A stretch of 64,000 nt of DNA from assembly GCA_020161775.1 (NCBI GenBank), contig JAIUOW010000011.1, positions 110,294 through 174,293 on the forward strand, written 5' to 3'. Made by a program: the position numbers and the translations under genes. Below the pieces are notes generated by a model that saw nothing but the letters and a program-made list of their open reading frames with translations, ran no database searches and was not told the origin of the DNA. Below are positions 32,449 to 43,310 of this stretch, piece by piece; the first letter of the stretch is position 1; every line of letters begins with the position of its first letter. The DNA is from Pseudomonadota bacterium (GTDB lineage Bacteria > Pseudomonadota > Gammaproteobacteria > Burkholderiales > Burkholderiaceae_C).

Positions 32449-33471
32449 GTGAATGTTCCTGACATCACCGATACCGCCCTGGCGCAACGCCTGCAACACA
32501 AGCTGGACAGCAAGACCAAGCCGCTGGGCTCGCTGGGCCGCCTGGAAACCCTGGCGCTGCAGGTTGGCCTGATCCTGGGCACGGACGCGCCCGTGCTGGA
32601 GCAGCCGCAAATGGTCGTCTGCGCGGGTGACCATGGCCTGGCTGCGCGTGGCGTGTCGGCCTACCCGAGCGACGTGACCTGGCAGATGGTGCACAACTTC
32701 CTGGCCGGCGGCGCGGCGGTGAGCGTGCTGGCGCGCCAGCATGGCATTGCGCTGACGGTGGTGGACTGCGGCGTGCGGCACGACTTCACGCCGCAGCCCG
32801 GCCTGCTGGTGCGCAAGATTGCGCCGGGCACGGCCGATTCACTGGCCGGCCCGGCCATGACGCGCGCGCAGTGCGAACAGGCCATGGCCAACGGCCATGA
32901 GGTGCTGCGCAGCCTGCCCGGCAATGCGGTGCTGCTGGGGGAGATGGGCATTGGCAACACCTCGGCCGCGTCGCTGATCCAGGCCCGCCTGTGTGGGCTG
33001 GACATTGCGCTGTGTACCGGTGCGGGCACCGGGCTGGACGGGGCCGGCGTGGCGCGCAAGCTGGCGGTGCTGCGCGAGGTGCTGGCCGTCCATGCGGCGG
33101 CAAAAGAGCCGCTGGACGTGCTGGCCGCCTTCGGCGGGTTCGAGGTAGCCACGCTGGTGGGCGTGGTGCTGCAGGCCGCGCGGGAGCGGCGCGTGATCGT
33201 GGTGGACGGCTTCATTGCCACGGCCGCCGTGCTGGTGGCGCAGGCGCTGGCGCCGCATGTGCTGCAGCGCTGCGTGTTTGCCCATGCCTCGGGCGAGCGC
33301 GGCCACGCCGCCATGCTGGTGCACCTGGGCGCGCAGCCGCTGTTGTCGCTGGGCCTGCGCCTGGGCGAAGGCTCGGGCGCGGCGCTGGCCTGGCCACTGC
33401 TGCAGTCGGCCTGCGCCGTGCTGCGTGAAATGGCGAGCTTTGATTCGGCGGGCGTGAGCCAGAAGGCCTGA
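32449..33471 (+). CDS. cobT: Nicotinate-nucleotide--dimethylbenzimidazole phosphoribosyltransferase
   Basis: 340 residues. KTKPLGSLGRLETLALQ, VCAGDHGLAARGVSAYP and EMGIGNTSAAS are CobT signatures; the catalytic glutamate is in LRLGEGSGAALA. It makes alpha-ribazole phosphate for the lower loop. The only early start is GTG 32449, five bases after the REP-like element, with no clear ribosome site. Expression may depend on read-through from cobQ. cobS, the next enzyme, is not in the window. Confidence 0.92.
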   Translation: MNVPDITDTALAQRLQHKLDSKTKPLGSLGRLETLALQVGLILGTDAPVLEQPQMVVCAGDHGLAARGVSAYPSDVTWQMVHNFLAGGAAVSVLARQHGIALTVVDCGVRHDFTPQPGLLVRKIAPGTADSLAGPAMTRAQCEQAMANGHEVLRSLPGNAVLLGEMGIGNTSAASLIQARLCGLDIALCTGAGTGLDGAGVARKLAVLREVLAVHAAAKEPLDVLAAFGGFEVATLVGVVLQAARERRVIVVDGFIATAAVLVAQALAPHVLQRCVFAHASGERGHAAMLVHLGAQPLLSLGLRLGEGSGAALAWPLLQSACAVLREMASFDSAGVSQKA

Positions 33472-33519
33472 GGGCAAGCCCGGTTGCGCGGCCCGCGGTC
33501 AAGGCGTAGCGTGTTCCGC

Positions 33520-35163
33520 ATGAAAATCCGACCCAACACCTTTCGCCTGGCCGGTGCCCTTCTGGCCGCCGCGCTGCTCGCATCCTGCGCCAGCCCCACG
33601 CTGCCCCCGCCGCCCAGGCTGGTCGTGCTGATGGTCGTGGACGGGTTGCCCATGCGCCAGGTCACGGCCTACCGCGACCAGCTTGCGCCCGACGGGCTGG
33701 CGCGCTTCCTGGAGCGGGGGGCGTGGTTTGCCAACGCGCACTACGGCCATGCGTTCACCGTGACAGCGGCGGGCCACGCGACCATGCTCACGGGGGCGTA
33801 CCCGCACCGCACCGGCATCATCGGCAACGACTGGCGCGACCCCATGACGCGCGAGCCGACGTACTGCACGGGCGACACGCGCCACACCTACATCGGCCAC
33901 AAGACCAACCCGCTGGACGGCACCAGCCCCAACAACCTGCGGGCGGAAACCGTGGGTGACGTGCTGCGCCGCGTCAACCCGCAGTCCCGGGTGATCGGCA
34001 TCTCGGGCAAGGACCGCGGCGCGATCCTGCCCGCGGGCAAGACCGGCACGGCCTACATGTACATGGGGCAAACAGGGCAGTTTGCGTCCAGCACGTACTA
34101 CATGCCGGCGCATCCCGGCTGGGTCGATGCGTTCAACGCGGGCAAGCCGGCCGACCGCTATTTCAAGACCGAATGGAAGGCGCTGCTGCCCGAGGCCGCC
34201 TACGCCCGCTCCATCCCGGACAGCCAGCCCTGGTTCGGCCCGCGCGGCGGCAAGCTGCCCATGATGATGGGCGTGCCGGCCGACGACAAACCCGGCCCCA
34301 ACTACTACAACGCGCTGCTGCGCAGCCCGTTCGCCGACGCGCTGACGCTCGACTTCGCCCGTGCCGCCATCGCCGGTGAAAAGCTGGGCCAGGACGACGC
34401 GCCCGACATCCTGAGCGTGAGCCTGTCGGGGCACGATTACGTCAACCACGCGTGGAGCGCTGAATCGCGCCTGTCGCACGACCACCTGCTGCAGCTGGAC
34501 CGGATGTTCCAAGCGTTCTTCCGTGACCTGGACGAGCGCGTGGGCAAGGACAACTACATCCTGGTGCTGACCGCCGACCACGGCTTCATGCCCGCGCCCG
34601 AGGCCAGCCAGGCGCAGGGGCAGGCGGCGGGCCGCCAGAGCGGCAGCCAGACGCTGGGCCGCGTCAACGCCGCACTGGAAAAGCAGTTCGGCGTGCCCAG
34701 GCTCGGGCTGTATTTCTCGGCGTCGTCCCTGGTGCTGGACAAGGAACTGATCGCCCAGCGCGGCCTGGCGTTCAACGCCGTGGCCGATGCGGCGCGCCAA
34801 CTGCTGCTGGCCGAGCCCGGCATTGCCGCGGCCTACACCCGCGCCGAACTGGCCGCGCGCAGCCGCATGGCCGACCCGCACTTCGCGCAGATGACCAAAA
34901 GCTGGCACGCCGGGCTGTCGGGCGATGTGCAGTACGCGCTCAAGCCGTACTGGATGATGACGTCCAGCTCGTCCAACACCACGCACGGCTCGCCCCACAC
35001 CTACGACACCCATGTGCCGGTGCTGCTGTACGGCCCCAAGTGGATCCGTCCGGGCCGGGTGGACCAGCGGGTGGAAGTGGTGGACATCGCGCCCACGCTG
35101 TCGCGGCTGCTGGGTGTGGCGGCGCCTTCGTTGTCCGAGGGCACGGCGCTGCCGCTGCGCTGA
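33520..35163 (+). CDS. Alkaline-phosphatase-superfamily lipoprotein (phosphodiesterase/nucleotide pyrophosphatase type)
   Basis: 547 residues. A lipoprotein signal with lipobox LLASC is followed by the metal sites of the superfamily: MVVDGLPM, the nucleophile threonine in FTVTAAGHATMLTGAYPHR, LSGHDYVNHAW, LTADHGFMP and HGSPHTYDTHVPVL. It probably hydrolyses phosphate mono- or diesters in the periplasm; the substrate is not known. ATG at 33520 is chosen because the signal peptide begins there. It sits alone between the B12 and efflux operons. Confidence 0.88.
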   Translation: MKIRPNTFRLAGALLAAALLASCASPTLPPPPRLVVLMVVDGLPMRQVTAYRDQLAPDGLARFLERGAWFANAHYGHAFTVTAAGHATMLTGAYPHRTGIIGNDWRDPMTREPTYCTGDTRHTYIGHKTNPLDGTSPNNLRAETVGDVLRRVNPQSRVIGISGKDRGAILPAGKTGTAYMYMGQTGQFASSTYYMPAHPGWVDAFNAGKPADRYFKTEWKALLPEAAYARSIPDSQPWFGPRGGKLPMMMGVPADDKPGPNYYNALLRSPFADALTLDFARAAIAGEKLGQDDAPDILSVSLSGHDYVNHAWSAESRLSHDHLLQLDRMFQAFFRDLDERVGKDNYILVLTADHGFMPAPEASQAQGQAAGRQSGSQTLGRVNAALEKQFGVPRLGLYFSASSLVLDKELIAQRGLAFNAVADAARQLLLAEPGIAAAYTRAELAARSRMADPHFAQMTKSWHAGLSGDVQYALKPYWMMTSSSSNTTHGSPHTYDTHVPVLLYGPKWIRPGRVDQRVEVVDIAPTLSRLLGVAAPSLSEGTALPLR

Positions 35164-35329
35164 CGATCCGGTCCCACCTGCCAGGCCGCCCCGCGTTTGC
35201 CGCGGGACAGGTAGGATTTCGCCCGGCACGCGGGTTATTTTTCGCCCCAGCCACACGCGGTTTACGCGGGCGACACATCGTTGCCCCATGCTGGCGGACA
35301 CAAAAAGCACCAGGAACAGGTACAACAAC

Positions 35330-36910
35330 ATGAGCGACGCGCCCACCCCTGCAAGCAATCCCCGGCGGTTACGCCGCCGCACCGTCTGGCTCGGCGCGCT
35401 CGTTGCGCTGCTGTTGCTGGCGGGCCTGGGCTGGCTGGGCTGGACCTACACGCGGCCGGGCGCCATGGGCGGGCCTGGCGGCGCGGCGGGCATGGGCGGT
35501 CCGGGCGGGACCGGCGGCTTTGGCGCGGGCCGGCTGGCCACCACCGTGGGCGTGGTTCCCGCCGAGAAGGCCGACCTGCCCATCACGCTGGAAGCGCTGG
35601 GCACCGTGACGCCGCAGGCCACCGTGCGGGTGCGCGCGCAGGTCTCGGGCATCCTGACCCGCGTGGCGTTCAAGGAAGGCCAGCTGGTACGCAAGGGCGA
35701 CCTGCTGGCCGAGATTGATCCGCGCCAGTATGAAATGGCGTTGCAGCAGGCCATTGGCCAGCGCCAGCGCGACGAGGCGCAACTGGAGGCCGCCAGACTG
35801 ACGCTGGAGCGTTACCGCACGCTGCTGTCGCAGGACTCCATCGCCCGGCAGGAGGTGGACACCCAGGCCGCGCTGGTCAAGCAACTCGAAGGCAGCGTGG
35901 TGATTGACCGGGCCAACGAAGGCACGGCCCGCCTGAACCTGGGCTACACCCGCATCGTGGCGCCGATCAGCGGCCGGGTGGGGCTGCGCACGGTGGACGT
36001 GGGCAACCTGGTCAACAGCGGCGACACGAACGGCGTCGCGGTGATCACGCAGGTGTCGCCGATTGACGTGCTGTTCGCGGTGCCGCAGGACCAGGCCGGC
36101 AATCTGCTGCGGGGCAGCAACATGGCCGCCACGGCGCTGGACCGCACCCGCGCCACCGTGCTGGACAAGGGCGTGTTCACGTCGCTGGACAACCAGATCG
36201 ACACCACCACTGGCACCGTCAAGGCCAAGGCGCGGTTCGACAACGCGCAGCAAAACCTGTTTCCCAGCCAGTTCGTGAACCTGCGGCTGCAGGTGCAGAC
36301 CATCAAGGACGCGATCATGGTGCCAGTGGCGGCCGTGCGCCAGGGTGGCACGGGCACGTTCGTGTTCGTGCTGCAGCCCGACCGCACCGTGAAGATCCGC
36401 CCCGTCACGCGCGGCGCGGCCACGGTGGACAAGGTGCAGATCACGTCCGGCCTGCAGGCCGGCGAACGCGTCATCACCGAGGGCGCGGACCGGCTCAAGG
36501 ACGGTTCTTTCGTGGTGCTGCCGGGCGACGCACCGCGTTCGCAACGGCAGATGAACCGCAGCCAGGGCGCGCCGGCGCCTGCGCCGGCTGGCTCCGCGCC
36601 GGCCGCGACACCGGGACCAGCAGCCGCACCAGGAGCAGCAGCGGCACCGGCGGCGGCTGCGCCAGCAGGTGCGCGCCCCGCGCCCGTGCCTGCGCCTGCG
36701 GCAGCGCCGCCTGCCACGGCGGCTGCGAAGCCCACGGCCGAGCAGCGCGAGCGCTTCCTGGCGTCGGCGCCCGATGACGAGGCGCGCGCCCGCCGCCAGG
36801 CGCTGCTGGCGCGCATTGACCAGGGCGACCCCGAGGCGCTGGCGCGCTGGCAGCAGATCATGGAACGCATCCGGCAACGAGGGGCGGGCGGCGGCGGCCA
36901 GGGGCAGTAA
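35330..36910 (+). CDS. RND efflux periplasmic adaptor subunit (MdtA-like)
   Basis: 526 residues, long for the family (about 400). After a short cytoplasmic start and one membrane segment comes a Gly-rich stretch (MGGPGG repeats), then the lipoyl/hairpin/barrel domains (TVRVRAQVSGILTRVAFKEG; TRIVAPISGRVGLRTVDVG). After about residue 405 there is an Ala/Pro linker of some 60 residues, then a charged helix (EQRERFLASAPDDEARARRQ) not seen in MdtA. It links the two inner-membrane pumps to the outer-membrane channel. Its stop touches the start of the next gene. Confidence 0.92.
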   Translation: MSDAPTPASNPRRLRRRTVWLGALVALLLLAGLGWLGWTYTRPGAMGGPGGAAGMGGPGGTGGFGAGRLATTVGVVPAEKADLPITLEALGTVTPQATVRVRAQVSGILTRVAFKEGQLVRKGDLLAEIDPRQYEMALQQAIGQRQRDEAQLEAARLTLERYRTLLSQDSIARQEVDTQAALVKQLEGSVVIDRANEGTARLNLGYTRIVAPISGRVGLRTVDVGNLVNSGDTNGVAVITQVSPIDVLFAVPQDQAGNLLRGSNMAATALDRTRATVLDKGVFTSLDNQIDTTTGTVKAKARFDNAQQNLFPSQFVNLRLQVQTIKDAIMVPVAAVRQGGTGTFVFVLQPDRTVKIRPVTRGAATVDKVQITSGLQAGERVITEGADRLKDGSFVVLPGDAPRSQRQMNRSQGAPAPAPAGSAPAATPGPAAAPGAAAAPAAAAPAGARPAPVPAPAAAPPATAAAKPTAEQRERFLASAPDDEARARRQALLARIDQGDPEALARWQQIMERIRQRGAGGGGQGQ

Positions 36911-39900
36911 ATGAGCCCGTCGCGTCCCTTCATCCTGCGGCCGGTTGCGACCTCTCTGCTCATGCTGGCCATCGTGCTGGCGGGGCTGGTGGGCTGGCGC
37001 CTGTTGCCGCTGTCGGCGCTGCCGCAGGTCGACTACCCCACCATCCAGGTGCAGACGCTGTACCCCGGCGCCAGCCCCGAGGTGATGGCCCAGACCGTGA
37101 CCGCGCCGCTGGAGCGGCAGTTTGGCCAGATGCCGGGCCTGTCGCGCATGAGTTCCACCAGCGCAGCGGGCGTGTCCATCGTCACGCTGCAGTTTGGCCT
37201 GGGCCTGGCGCTGGACGTGGCCGAGCAGCAGGTGCAGGCCGCCATCAACGCGGGCGGCTCGCTGCTGCCGGCCGACCTGCCGGCGCCGCCGGTCTATGCC
37301 AAGGTCAACCCGGCTGACGCGCCGGTGCTGACGCTGGCCGTCACGTCCGACACCCTGCCCCTCACCGAGGTGCAGAACCTGGTCAACACCCGCCTGGCGC
37401 TCAAGATCAGCCAGGTCTCGGGCGTGGGCCTGGTGTCGCTGTCGGGTGGCCAGCGGCCTGCCGTGCGCATCCAGGCCGACACGCGGGCGCTGGCGGCCTA
37501 TGGCCTCACGCTGGACGGCATCCGCACCGCCATCAGCGCCGGCAATGCCAACAGCGCCAAGGGCAGCATTGACGGCCCCACGCGCGCCTACACGATCAAC
37601 GCCAACGACCAGCTGCTGACGGCAAAGGATTACGAGAACCTCATCGTCGCGTACCGCAACGGCGCGCCGGTGCGCGTGCGCGATGTGGCCAAGGCGGTCG
37701 AAGGTGCAGAAAACACCAAGCTCGGCGCCTGGGCCAGTGTGAACGGGGAGCTGAAGCCCGCCATCATCGTCAACGTGCAGCGCCAGCCGGGTGCCAACGT
37801 GATCGCCACGGTGGACGCGATCAAGCAGCGGCTGCCCGAGCTGACCCAGGGCCTGCCCAGCACCGTCAAGGTCGACGTGCTGAGCGACCGCACGACCGGT
37901 ATCCGCGGCTCGGTCAAGCATGTGCAGATCGAATTGCTGCTGTCGGTGGTGCTGGTGGTGCTGGTGATCTTTGCCTTCCTGCACAGTCTGCGCGCCACGG
38001 TCATTGCCAGCCTGGCCGTGCCGATCTCATTGATCGGCGCGCTGGGCGCCATGTACCTGCTGGGCTACAGCCTGAACAACCTGAGCCTGATGGCACTGAC
38101 CATTGCCACCGGCTTCGTGGTGGACGACGCCATCGTGATGATCGAGAACATTGCCCGCTATATCGAAGAGGGCGAGCCGCCGCTGCAGGCGGCCATCAAG
38201 GGCGCGACGCAGATCGGCTTCACCATCATCTCGCTCACGGTGTCGCTGATCGCGGTGCTGATCCCGCTTTTGTTCATGGGCGACGTGGTGGGGCGGCTGT
38301 TCCGCGAGTTCGCGGTCACGCTGGCCATCACCATCCTGATCTCGGCTGTCGTGTCCTTGACGCTGGTGCCGATGATGTCGGCGCGCTGGCTCAAGCCCGA
38401 GCCCAAGCCCGGTGAGGCGGGGCACGGCCAGGGCTTGAGTGCCCGCATCCAGCAGGGCTTTGACCGCGTCATCGCCCGCTACGGCATCTGGCTCGACTGG
38501 GTGCTGGCCCGCCAGACGCTGACGCTGCTGGTGGCGCTGGGCACGCTGGTGCTTACCGCGCTGCTGTGGATGTGGATTCCCAAGGGCCTGTTCCCCACGC
38601 AGGACACGGGCCAGTTGCAGGCCCGCGTGGAAACCGGGCAGTCGGTGTCGTACAGCCGCATGGCCGAAATCCAGCAGCAGGTGGCGCGCGCCGTGATGGA
38701 GGAGCCCGGCGTGCAGGGCGTGAGCGCCTTCATCGGTGTGGACGCGGCCAACAACACCATGCTGCACACCGGCCGCATGCTGATCAACCTGGACGGCAAC
38801 CACGGCGACCAGCAGGCGCTGATGGACAGGCTGCGCGAGCGCGCCAGAAGCATCGCGGGCGTGACGCTGTACCTGCAGCCCACGCAGGACCTGACCATCG
38901 ACGCCGAAACCGGCCCCACGCAGTACCGCGTGTCGCTGGAGGCAGCCGACGCGGCCACCGTGCAGCAGTGGGCCGGCAAGCTGGCCGCGCGCATGCAGCA
39001 GCAGCCCACGCTGCGCAACGTGGTGACGGACGCTGACGCCACTGGGGCGGCCGTCTATGTGGATGTGGACCGCGACACCGCGTCGCGCCTGGGCATCACC
39101 GCGTCGGCGGTGGACGAGGCGCTGTACAGCTCGTTCGGCCAGCGCATCGTGTCCACCATCTTTACCGAGACCAACCAGTACCGCGTGATCCTGGAGGCGC
39201 AGCCCGACACCAACGCCACGCCCGCGTCGCTGGGCATGGTGCAGCTGCGCACCAGCGGCGGTACGCCCACGCCGCTGTCGGCCGTGGCCCATATCCAGGA
39301 GCGGCGCGCGCCGCTGCAGATCACGCACGTGGCGCAGTACCCGGCCACCACGCTGGGCTTCGACACCGCGCCCGGCGTGGCGCTGGGCAAAGCGGTGGAC
39401 AGCATCCGCGCGGCGGCGAAAGACATCGCCTTGCCCGCCGGCGTCACGCTGACTTTTCTGGGCGCGTCAGGGGCTTATGAAGCGTCGCTGTCCAACCAGC
39501 TGTGGCTGATCCTGGCAGCCATCGTCTGCGTGTACATCGTGCTGGGCGTGCTGTATGAGAGCTACATCCACCCGCTGACCATCCTGTCCACGCTACCCTC
39601 CGCGGGGGTGGGCGCGCTGCTGATGCTCATGGTGACCGGCAACGACCTGGGGGTGATCGGCATCATCGGCATCATCCTGCTGATCGGCATCGTCAAGAAG
39701 AACGCGATCATGATGATCGACTTTGCGATTGACGCCGAACGCAACGAGGGCAAGGCGCCGCATGAGGCGATCCGCCAGGCGGCGCTGCTGCGCTTTCGGC
39801 CCATCCTCATGACCACGCTGGCCGCGCTGTTTGCCGCCGTGCCGCTGATGCTGGGCTGGGGCGAGGGCGCCGAGCTGCGCCGGCCGCTGGGGCTGGCGAT

Positions 39901-40042
39901 TTTTGGCGGGCTGATTTTGAGCCAGCTGCTGACGCTGTTCACGACGCCGGTGATTTATTTGTGGTTTGACCGGCTGGGCGCGCGGTGGCGCAGGCAGCCC
40001 CCACCCCAGCCCTCCCCCAGCGGGGGAGGGAGCTCCCTGTGA
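36911..40042 (+). CDS. RND multidrug efflux permease (MdtB-like)
   Basis: 1043 residues with the two-fold RND repeat. Proton-relay aspartates are in [12 protein letters not shown] in segment 4, and [14 protein letters not shown] is in the second half. N-terminus [16 protein letters not shown] is the MdtB form. The last 16 or so residues ([14 protein letters not shown]) are encoded by a GC-rich repeat at 39995-40032. It begins directly after the adaptor stop and overlaps the second permease by GTGA. Confidence 0.93.
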   Translation: MSPSRPFILRPVATSLLMLAIVLAGLVGWRLLPLSALPQVDYPTIQVQTLYPGASPEVMAQTVTAPLERQFGQMPGLSRMSSTSAAGVSIVTLQFGLGLALDVAEQQVQAAINAGGSLLPADLPAPPVYAKVNPADAPVLTLAVTSDTLPLTEVQNLVNTRLALKISQVSGVGLVSLSGGQRPAVRIQADTRALAAYGLTLDGIRTAISAGNANSAKGSIDGPTRAYTINANDQLLTAKDYENLIVAYRNGAPVRVRDVAKAVEGAENTKLGAWASVNGELKPAIIVNVQRQPGANVIATVDAIKQRLPELTQGLPSTVKVDVLSDRTTGIRGSVKHVQIELLLSVVLVVLVIFAFLHSLRATVIASLAVPISLIGALGAMYLLGYSLNNLSLMALTIATGFVVDDAIVMIENIARYIEEGEPPLQAAIKGATQIGFTIISLTVSLIAVLIPLLFMGDVVGRLFREFAVTLAITILISAVVSLTLVPMMSARWLKPEPKPGEAGHGQGLSARIQQGFDRVIARYGIWLDWVLARQTLTLLVALGTLVLTALLWMWIPKGLFPTQDTGQLQARVETGQSVSYSRMAEIQQQVARAVMEEPGVQGVSAFIGVDAANNTMLHTGRMLINLDGNHGDQQALMDRLRERARSIAGVTLYLQPTQDLTIDAETGPTQYRVSLEAADAATVQQWAGKLAARMQQQPTLRNVVTDADATGAAVYVDVDRDTASRLGITASAVDEALYSSFGQRIVSTIFTETNQYRVILEAQPDTNATPASLGMVQLRTSGGTPTPLSAVAHIQERRAPLQITHVAQYPATTLGFDTAPGVALGKAVDSIRAAAKDIALPAGVTLTFLGASGAYEASLSNQLWLILAAIVCVYIVLGVLYESYIHPLTILSTLPSAGVGALLMLMVTGNDLGVIGIIGIILLIGIVKKNAIMMIDFAIDAERNEGKAPHEAIRQAALLRFRPILMTTLAALFAAVPLMLGWGEGAELRRPLGLAIFGGLILSQLLTLFTTPVIYLWFDRLGARWRRQPPPQPSPSGGGSSL
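39995..40032. repeat. GC-rich palindromic repeat at the mdtB/mdtC-like junction
   Basis: CCCTCCCCC-agc-GGGGGAGGG core, the same class as the copy inside the dehydrogenase gene at 12398-12436. It encodes the C-terminal tail of the first permease and supplies the sequence just before the GTG start of the second. Confidence 0.65.
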
Positions 40043-43000
40043 ACCTGTCCGAGCCGTTCATCCGCCGGCCGGTCGCCACGGTGCTGCTGACCATCGGCCT
40101 GGCCCTGGCCGGCATCGCGGGTTTCATGGTGCTGCCGGTGTCACCGCTGCCGCAGGTGGATTACCCCGTCATCTCGGTCAGCGCGAGCCTGCCGGGTGCC
40201 AGCCCGGAGACCATGGCCACCAGCGTTGCCACGCCGCTGGAGCGGCGCCTGGGCACCATCGCGGGCGTCAACGAGATGACGTCCAGCAGCGGCGTGGGCT
40301 CCAGCCGTGTGACGCTGCAGTTCGAGCTGAACCGCAACATCGACGCCGCCGCGCGCGAGGTGCAGGCCGCCATCAATGCGTCGCGCGCCGACCTGCCGTC
40401 CACGCTGCGCAGCAACCCGACCTACCGCAAGGCCAACCCGTCGGACGCGCCGGTCATCATCCTGGCGCTCACGTCCAATACGAAGACGCCGGGCCAGATC
40501 TACGATTCGGTGTCCAACATCGTCCAGCAAAAGCTCGCCCAGGTGAAGGGCGTGGGCGACGTGGAAATCGGCGGCGGCTCGATGCCCGCCGTGCGCGTGG
40601 ACCTGCTGCCGTTTGCGCTGAACCGCTACGGCGTGAGCAGCGAGGACATTCGCGCCGCCATCCAGGCCAGCAGCGCCAACCGGCCCAAGGGCACGATCGA
40701 AGGCGATGGCCGCCGCCTGCAGATCTACACCGGCAGCGGCGCCAGGGGCGACCCGGCCAACAGCAACACGCCCGCGCGCGCCATGGCGGTGGACTACCGC
40801 GGCCTGGTCGTGGCCTGGCGCAATGGCTCGGCCATCCGCCTGGGCGATGTGGCGCAGGTCACCGACAGCGTGGAAAACGTCAACACGCTGGGCCTGTTCA
40901 ACGGCGAGCCGGCGGTGATCGTGCTGGTCACGCGCCAGCCGGGCGCCAACATCATCGAAACCGTGGACAGCGTGCGCGCGCTGCTGCCCGAGCTGCAAGA
41001 CCAGCTGCCGTCCGACGTGCGGCTGCAGGTGGCGTCCGACCGCACCAATTCCATCCGCTCGTCACTGCAGGAGGTGGAGCTGACGCTCATCATTTCCGTC
41101 GTGCTGGTGGTGCTGGTCGTGAGCGCCTTCCTGCGCAGCCTGCGCGCCACGTTCATCCCGGCGGTGGCCACCGTGGTGTCGCTGCTGGGCACCTTTGGCG
41201 CGATGTACCTCATGGGGTTCTCGCTGAACAACCTGAGCCTGATGGCGCTGACCGTGGCCACGGGCTTCGTGGTGGACGACGCCATCGTGGTGCTGGAGAA
41301 CACCAGCCGCCACATCGAGGCCGGCATGGACCGCTTCAAGGCCGCGCTGCTGGGCGCGAAGGAAGTGGGTTTCACCGTGCTGTCGATCAGCCTGTCGCTG
41401 GTGGCGGTGTTCATCCCGCTGCTGTTCATGGGCGGGCAGGTCGGCCGCCTGTTCCGCGAGTTTGCGGTCACGCTGTCGGTGGCGGTGATGATCTCGCTCG
41501 TCATTTCGCTGACCACCACGCCCATGATGTGCGCCTGGCTGCTCAAGCCCGGCCACGCTGGCAAGCCGCCGGGCCGCTTCACGGGGGCTGTCTCGCGCTG
41601 GGCCGAGAAAGGCTTTGGCGGGATGCATCGCGCCTATGAATACACGCTGGACTGGGCGTTGCAGGCGCGCTGGCTGGTGCTGGCCATCTTCCTGGCGGTG
41701 GTGGCCATGAATGTCTGGCTGTTCACTGCGGCGCCCAAGGGCTTCTTCCCGCAGCAGGACAGCGGGCAGATCGGCGGCGGCCTGCGGGCGGACCAGTCCA
41801 TCTCGTTTACCGCCATGCAGGAAAAGATGCGCACCCTCGTGGACATCATCCGCCGCGACCCGGCGGTGAACACGGTGGTGGGTTTTACCGGCGGCTCGCG
41901 CGCCGGTGGCGGCTTCCTGTCGATCAACCTCAAGCCGCTCAAAGAGCGCAAGGAAGGCGGCCAGGCCGTGATCGCGCGGCTGCGCCCGCAGCTGGCACAG
42001 GTGACGGGCATCAGCGTGTTCCTGAACACCGCGCAGGACCTGCGCATGGGCGGGCGCGCGAGCAACAGCACCTACCAGTACACCCTGAAGGCCGACAACG
42101 TGGCCGACCTGAAGAAATGGGCGCTGCGCCTGGCCGACGCCATGAAGGAGCAGGACGCGCTGGTGGACGTGGACACCAACCAGCGCGACAACGGCGTGGA
42201 AAGCTATGTGGAGGTGGACAAGGAATCCGCCGCGCGGCTGGGCATCACGTCGCGCGACGTGAACAACGCGCTGTACAACGGCTTTGGCCAGCGCCAGGTG
42301 GCCACCCTCTACAGCGAGCTCAACCAGTACCGCGTGATCATGGGCGTGGCGCCGCAGTACATCCGAAGCCCCGAGTCGCTCAAGGACATCTATGTGCCCG
42401 CGCGGGGCCTGAGCTCGGGCAACAACACCACCAGCTCCGCCGGCACGGCCACCAGCGCCATCAACCCCGCGCTGCGCGACCAGGCCACGGGCAGCGCTTT
42501 GAGCGGCTCGGCCATGAACATGGTGCCGCTGGCGGGCATTGCGCGGTTCTCGGAGCGGCCCGTGGCCGGTTCGGTGGAGCACCAGGACGCGGAGCTGGCC
42601 ACCACCATCAGCTACAACCTGGCCGACGGCTACAACCTGCAGCAGGGCCAGGAGGCGGTGCGCGCGGCGGAGGCGTCCATCGCGCTGCCCAGCAACGTGC
42701 GCGGCAGCTTCCAGGGCACGGCGCGCGCGGCCCAGCAGACGCAGGGCCAGCAGCCGCTGCTGATCCTGGCCGCCATCGTGGTGATCTACATCGTGCTGGG
42801 CGTGCTGTATGAAAGCCTGGTGCACCCGATCACCGTGCTGTCCACGCTGCCCGCAGCGGGCGTGGGGGCGGTGCTGGCGCTGCTGATGTTCCGCATGGAG
42901 CTGTCCATCATTGCGCTGATCGGGCTGTTCCTGCTGATCGGCATCGTGAAAAAGAACGCCATCCTCATCATCGACTTTGCGCTGGATGCCGAACGCTCGC

Positions 43001-43302
43001 GCGGGCTCACGCCGGTGCAGGCCGTGCGCGAAGCCTGCCTGCTGCGCTTTCGCCCCATTCTGATGACCACGCTGGCCGCCATCCTGGGCGCGCTGCCGCT
43101 GGCCATCGGTTTTGGCGAGGGGGCCGAGCTGCGCAAACCGCTGGGCATCACCATCATCGGCGGGCTGATCGCCAGCCAGGTGCTGACGCTCATCACCACG
43201 CCCGTGATCTATTTGCTGATGGACAAGCTGCGTCGGCGCAGCCCGCATGAGCGTGAGCTGGCGCACAACATCCAGCCGCCCGCCGCGCCGCAGTCTGCCT
43301 GA
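40039..43302 (+). CDS. RND multidrug efflux permease (MdtC-like)
   Basis: 1087 residues from GTG 40039, which overlaps the previous stop (GTGA). The N-terminus [17 protein letters not shown] matches MdtC-type proteins. Proton-relay residues are in [12 protein letters not shown]. Like E. coli MdtBC, the two permeases probably form a mixed trimer. An upstream in-frame ATG at 39985 is rejected because it lies within the first permease gene and the repeat. It carries a longer Ser/Thr/Ala-rich loop ([16 protein letters not shown]) in the second half. Confidence 0.92.
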   Translation: MNLSEPFIRRPVATVLLTIGLALAGIAGFMVLPVSPLPQVDYPVISVSASLPGASPETMATSVATPLERRLGTIAGVNEMTSSSGVGSSRVTLQFELNRNIDAAAREVQAAINASRADLPSTLRSNPTYRKANPSDAPVIILALTSNTKTPGQIYDSVSNIVQQKLAQVKGVGDVEIGGGSMPAVRVDLLPFALNRYGVSSEDIRAAIQASSANRPKGTIEGDGRRLQIYTGSGARGDPANSNTPARAMAVDYRGLVVAWRNGSAIRLGDVAQVTDSVENVNTLGLFNGEPAVIVLVTRQPGANIIETVDSVRALLPELQDQLPSDVRLQVASDRTNSIRSSLQEVELTLIISVVLVVLVVSAFLRSLRATFIPAVATVVSLLGTFGAMYLMGFSLNNLSLMALTVATGFVVDDAIVVLENTSRHIEAGMDRFKAALLGAKEVGFTVLSISLSLVAVFIPLLFMGGQVGRLFREFAVTLSVAVMISLVISLTTTPMMCAWLLKPGHAGKPPGRFTGAVSRWAEKGFGGMHRAYEYTLDWALQARWLVLAIFLAVVAMNVWLFTAAPKGFFPQQDSGQIGGGLRADQSISFTAMQEKMRTLVDIIRRDPAVNTVVGFTGGSRAGGGFLSINLKPLKERKEGGQAVIARLRPQLAQVTGISVFLNTAQDLRMGGRASNSTYQYTLKADNVADLKKWALRLADAMKEQDALVDVDTNQRDNGVESYVEVDKESAARLGITSRDVNNALYNGFGQRQVATLYSELNQYRVIMGVAPQYIRSPESLKDIYVPARGLSSGNNTTSSAGTATSAINPALRDQATGSALSGSAMNMVPLAGIARFSERPVAGSVEHQDAELATTISYNLADGYNLQQGQEAVRAAEASIALPSNVRGSFQGTARAAQQTQGQQPLLILAAIVVIYIVLGVLYESLVHPITVLSTLPAAGVGAVLALLMFRMELSIIALIGLFLLIGIVKKNAILIIDFALDAERSRGLTPVQAVREACLLRFRPILMTTLAAILGALPLAIGFGEGAELRKPLGITIIGGLIASQVLTLITTPVIYLLMDKLRRRSPHERELAHNIQPPAAPQSA

Positions 43303-43310
43303 GGAACGCC

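Noticed and set aside
35164-35329. Gap between the phosphatase-type gene and the efflux adaptor checked for a regulator or small gene
   Set aside because: No frame with a ribosome site or family match, and no strong palindrome. Nothing is annotated there.
35369-37984. An 871-codon open frame antisense to the RND adaptor and permease
   Set aside because: Same reason: it is a shadow of strongly conserved efflux genes.
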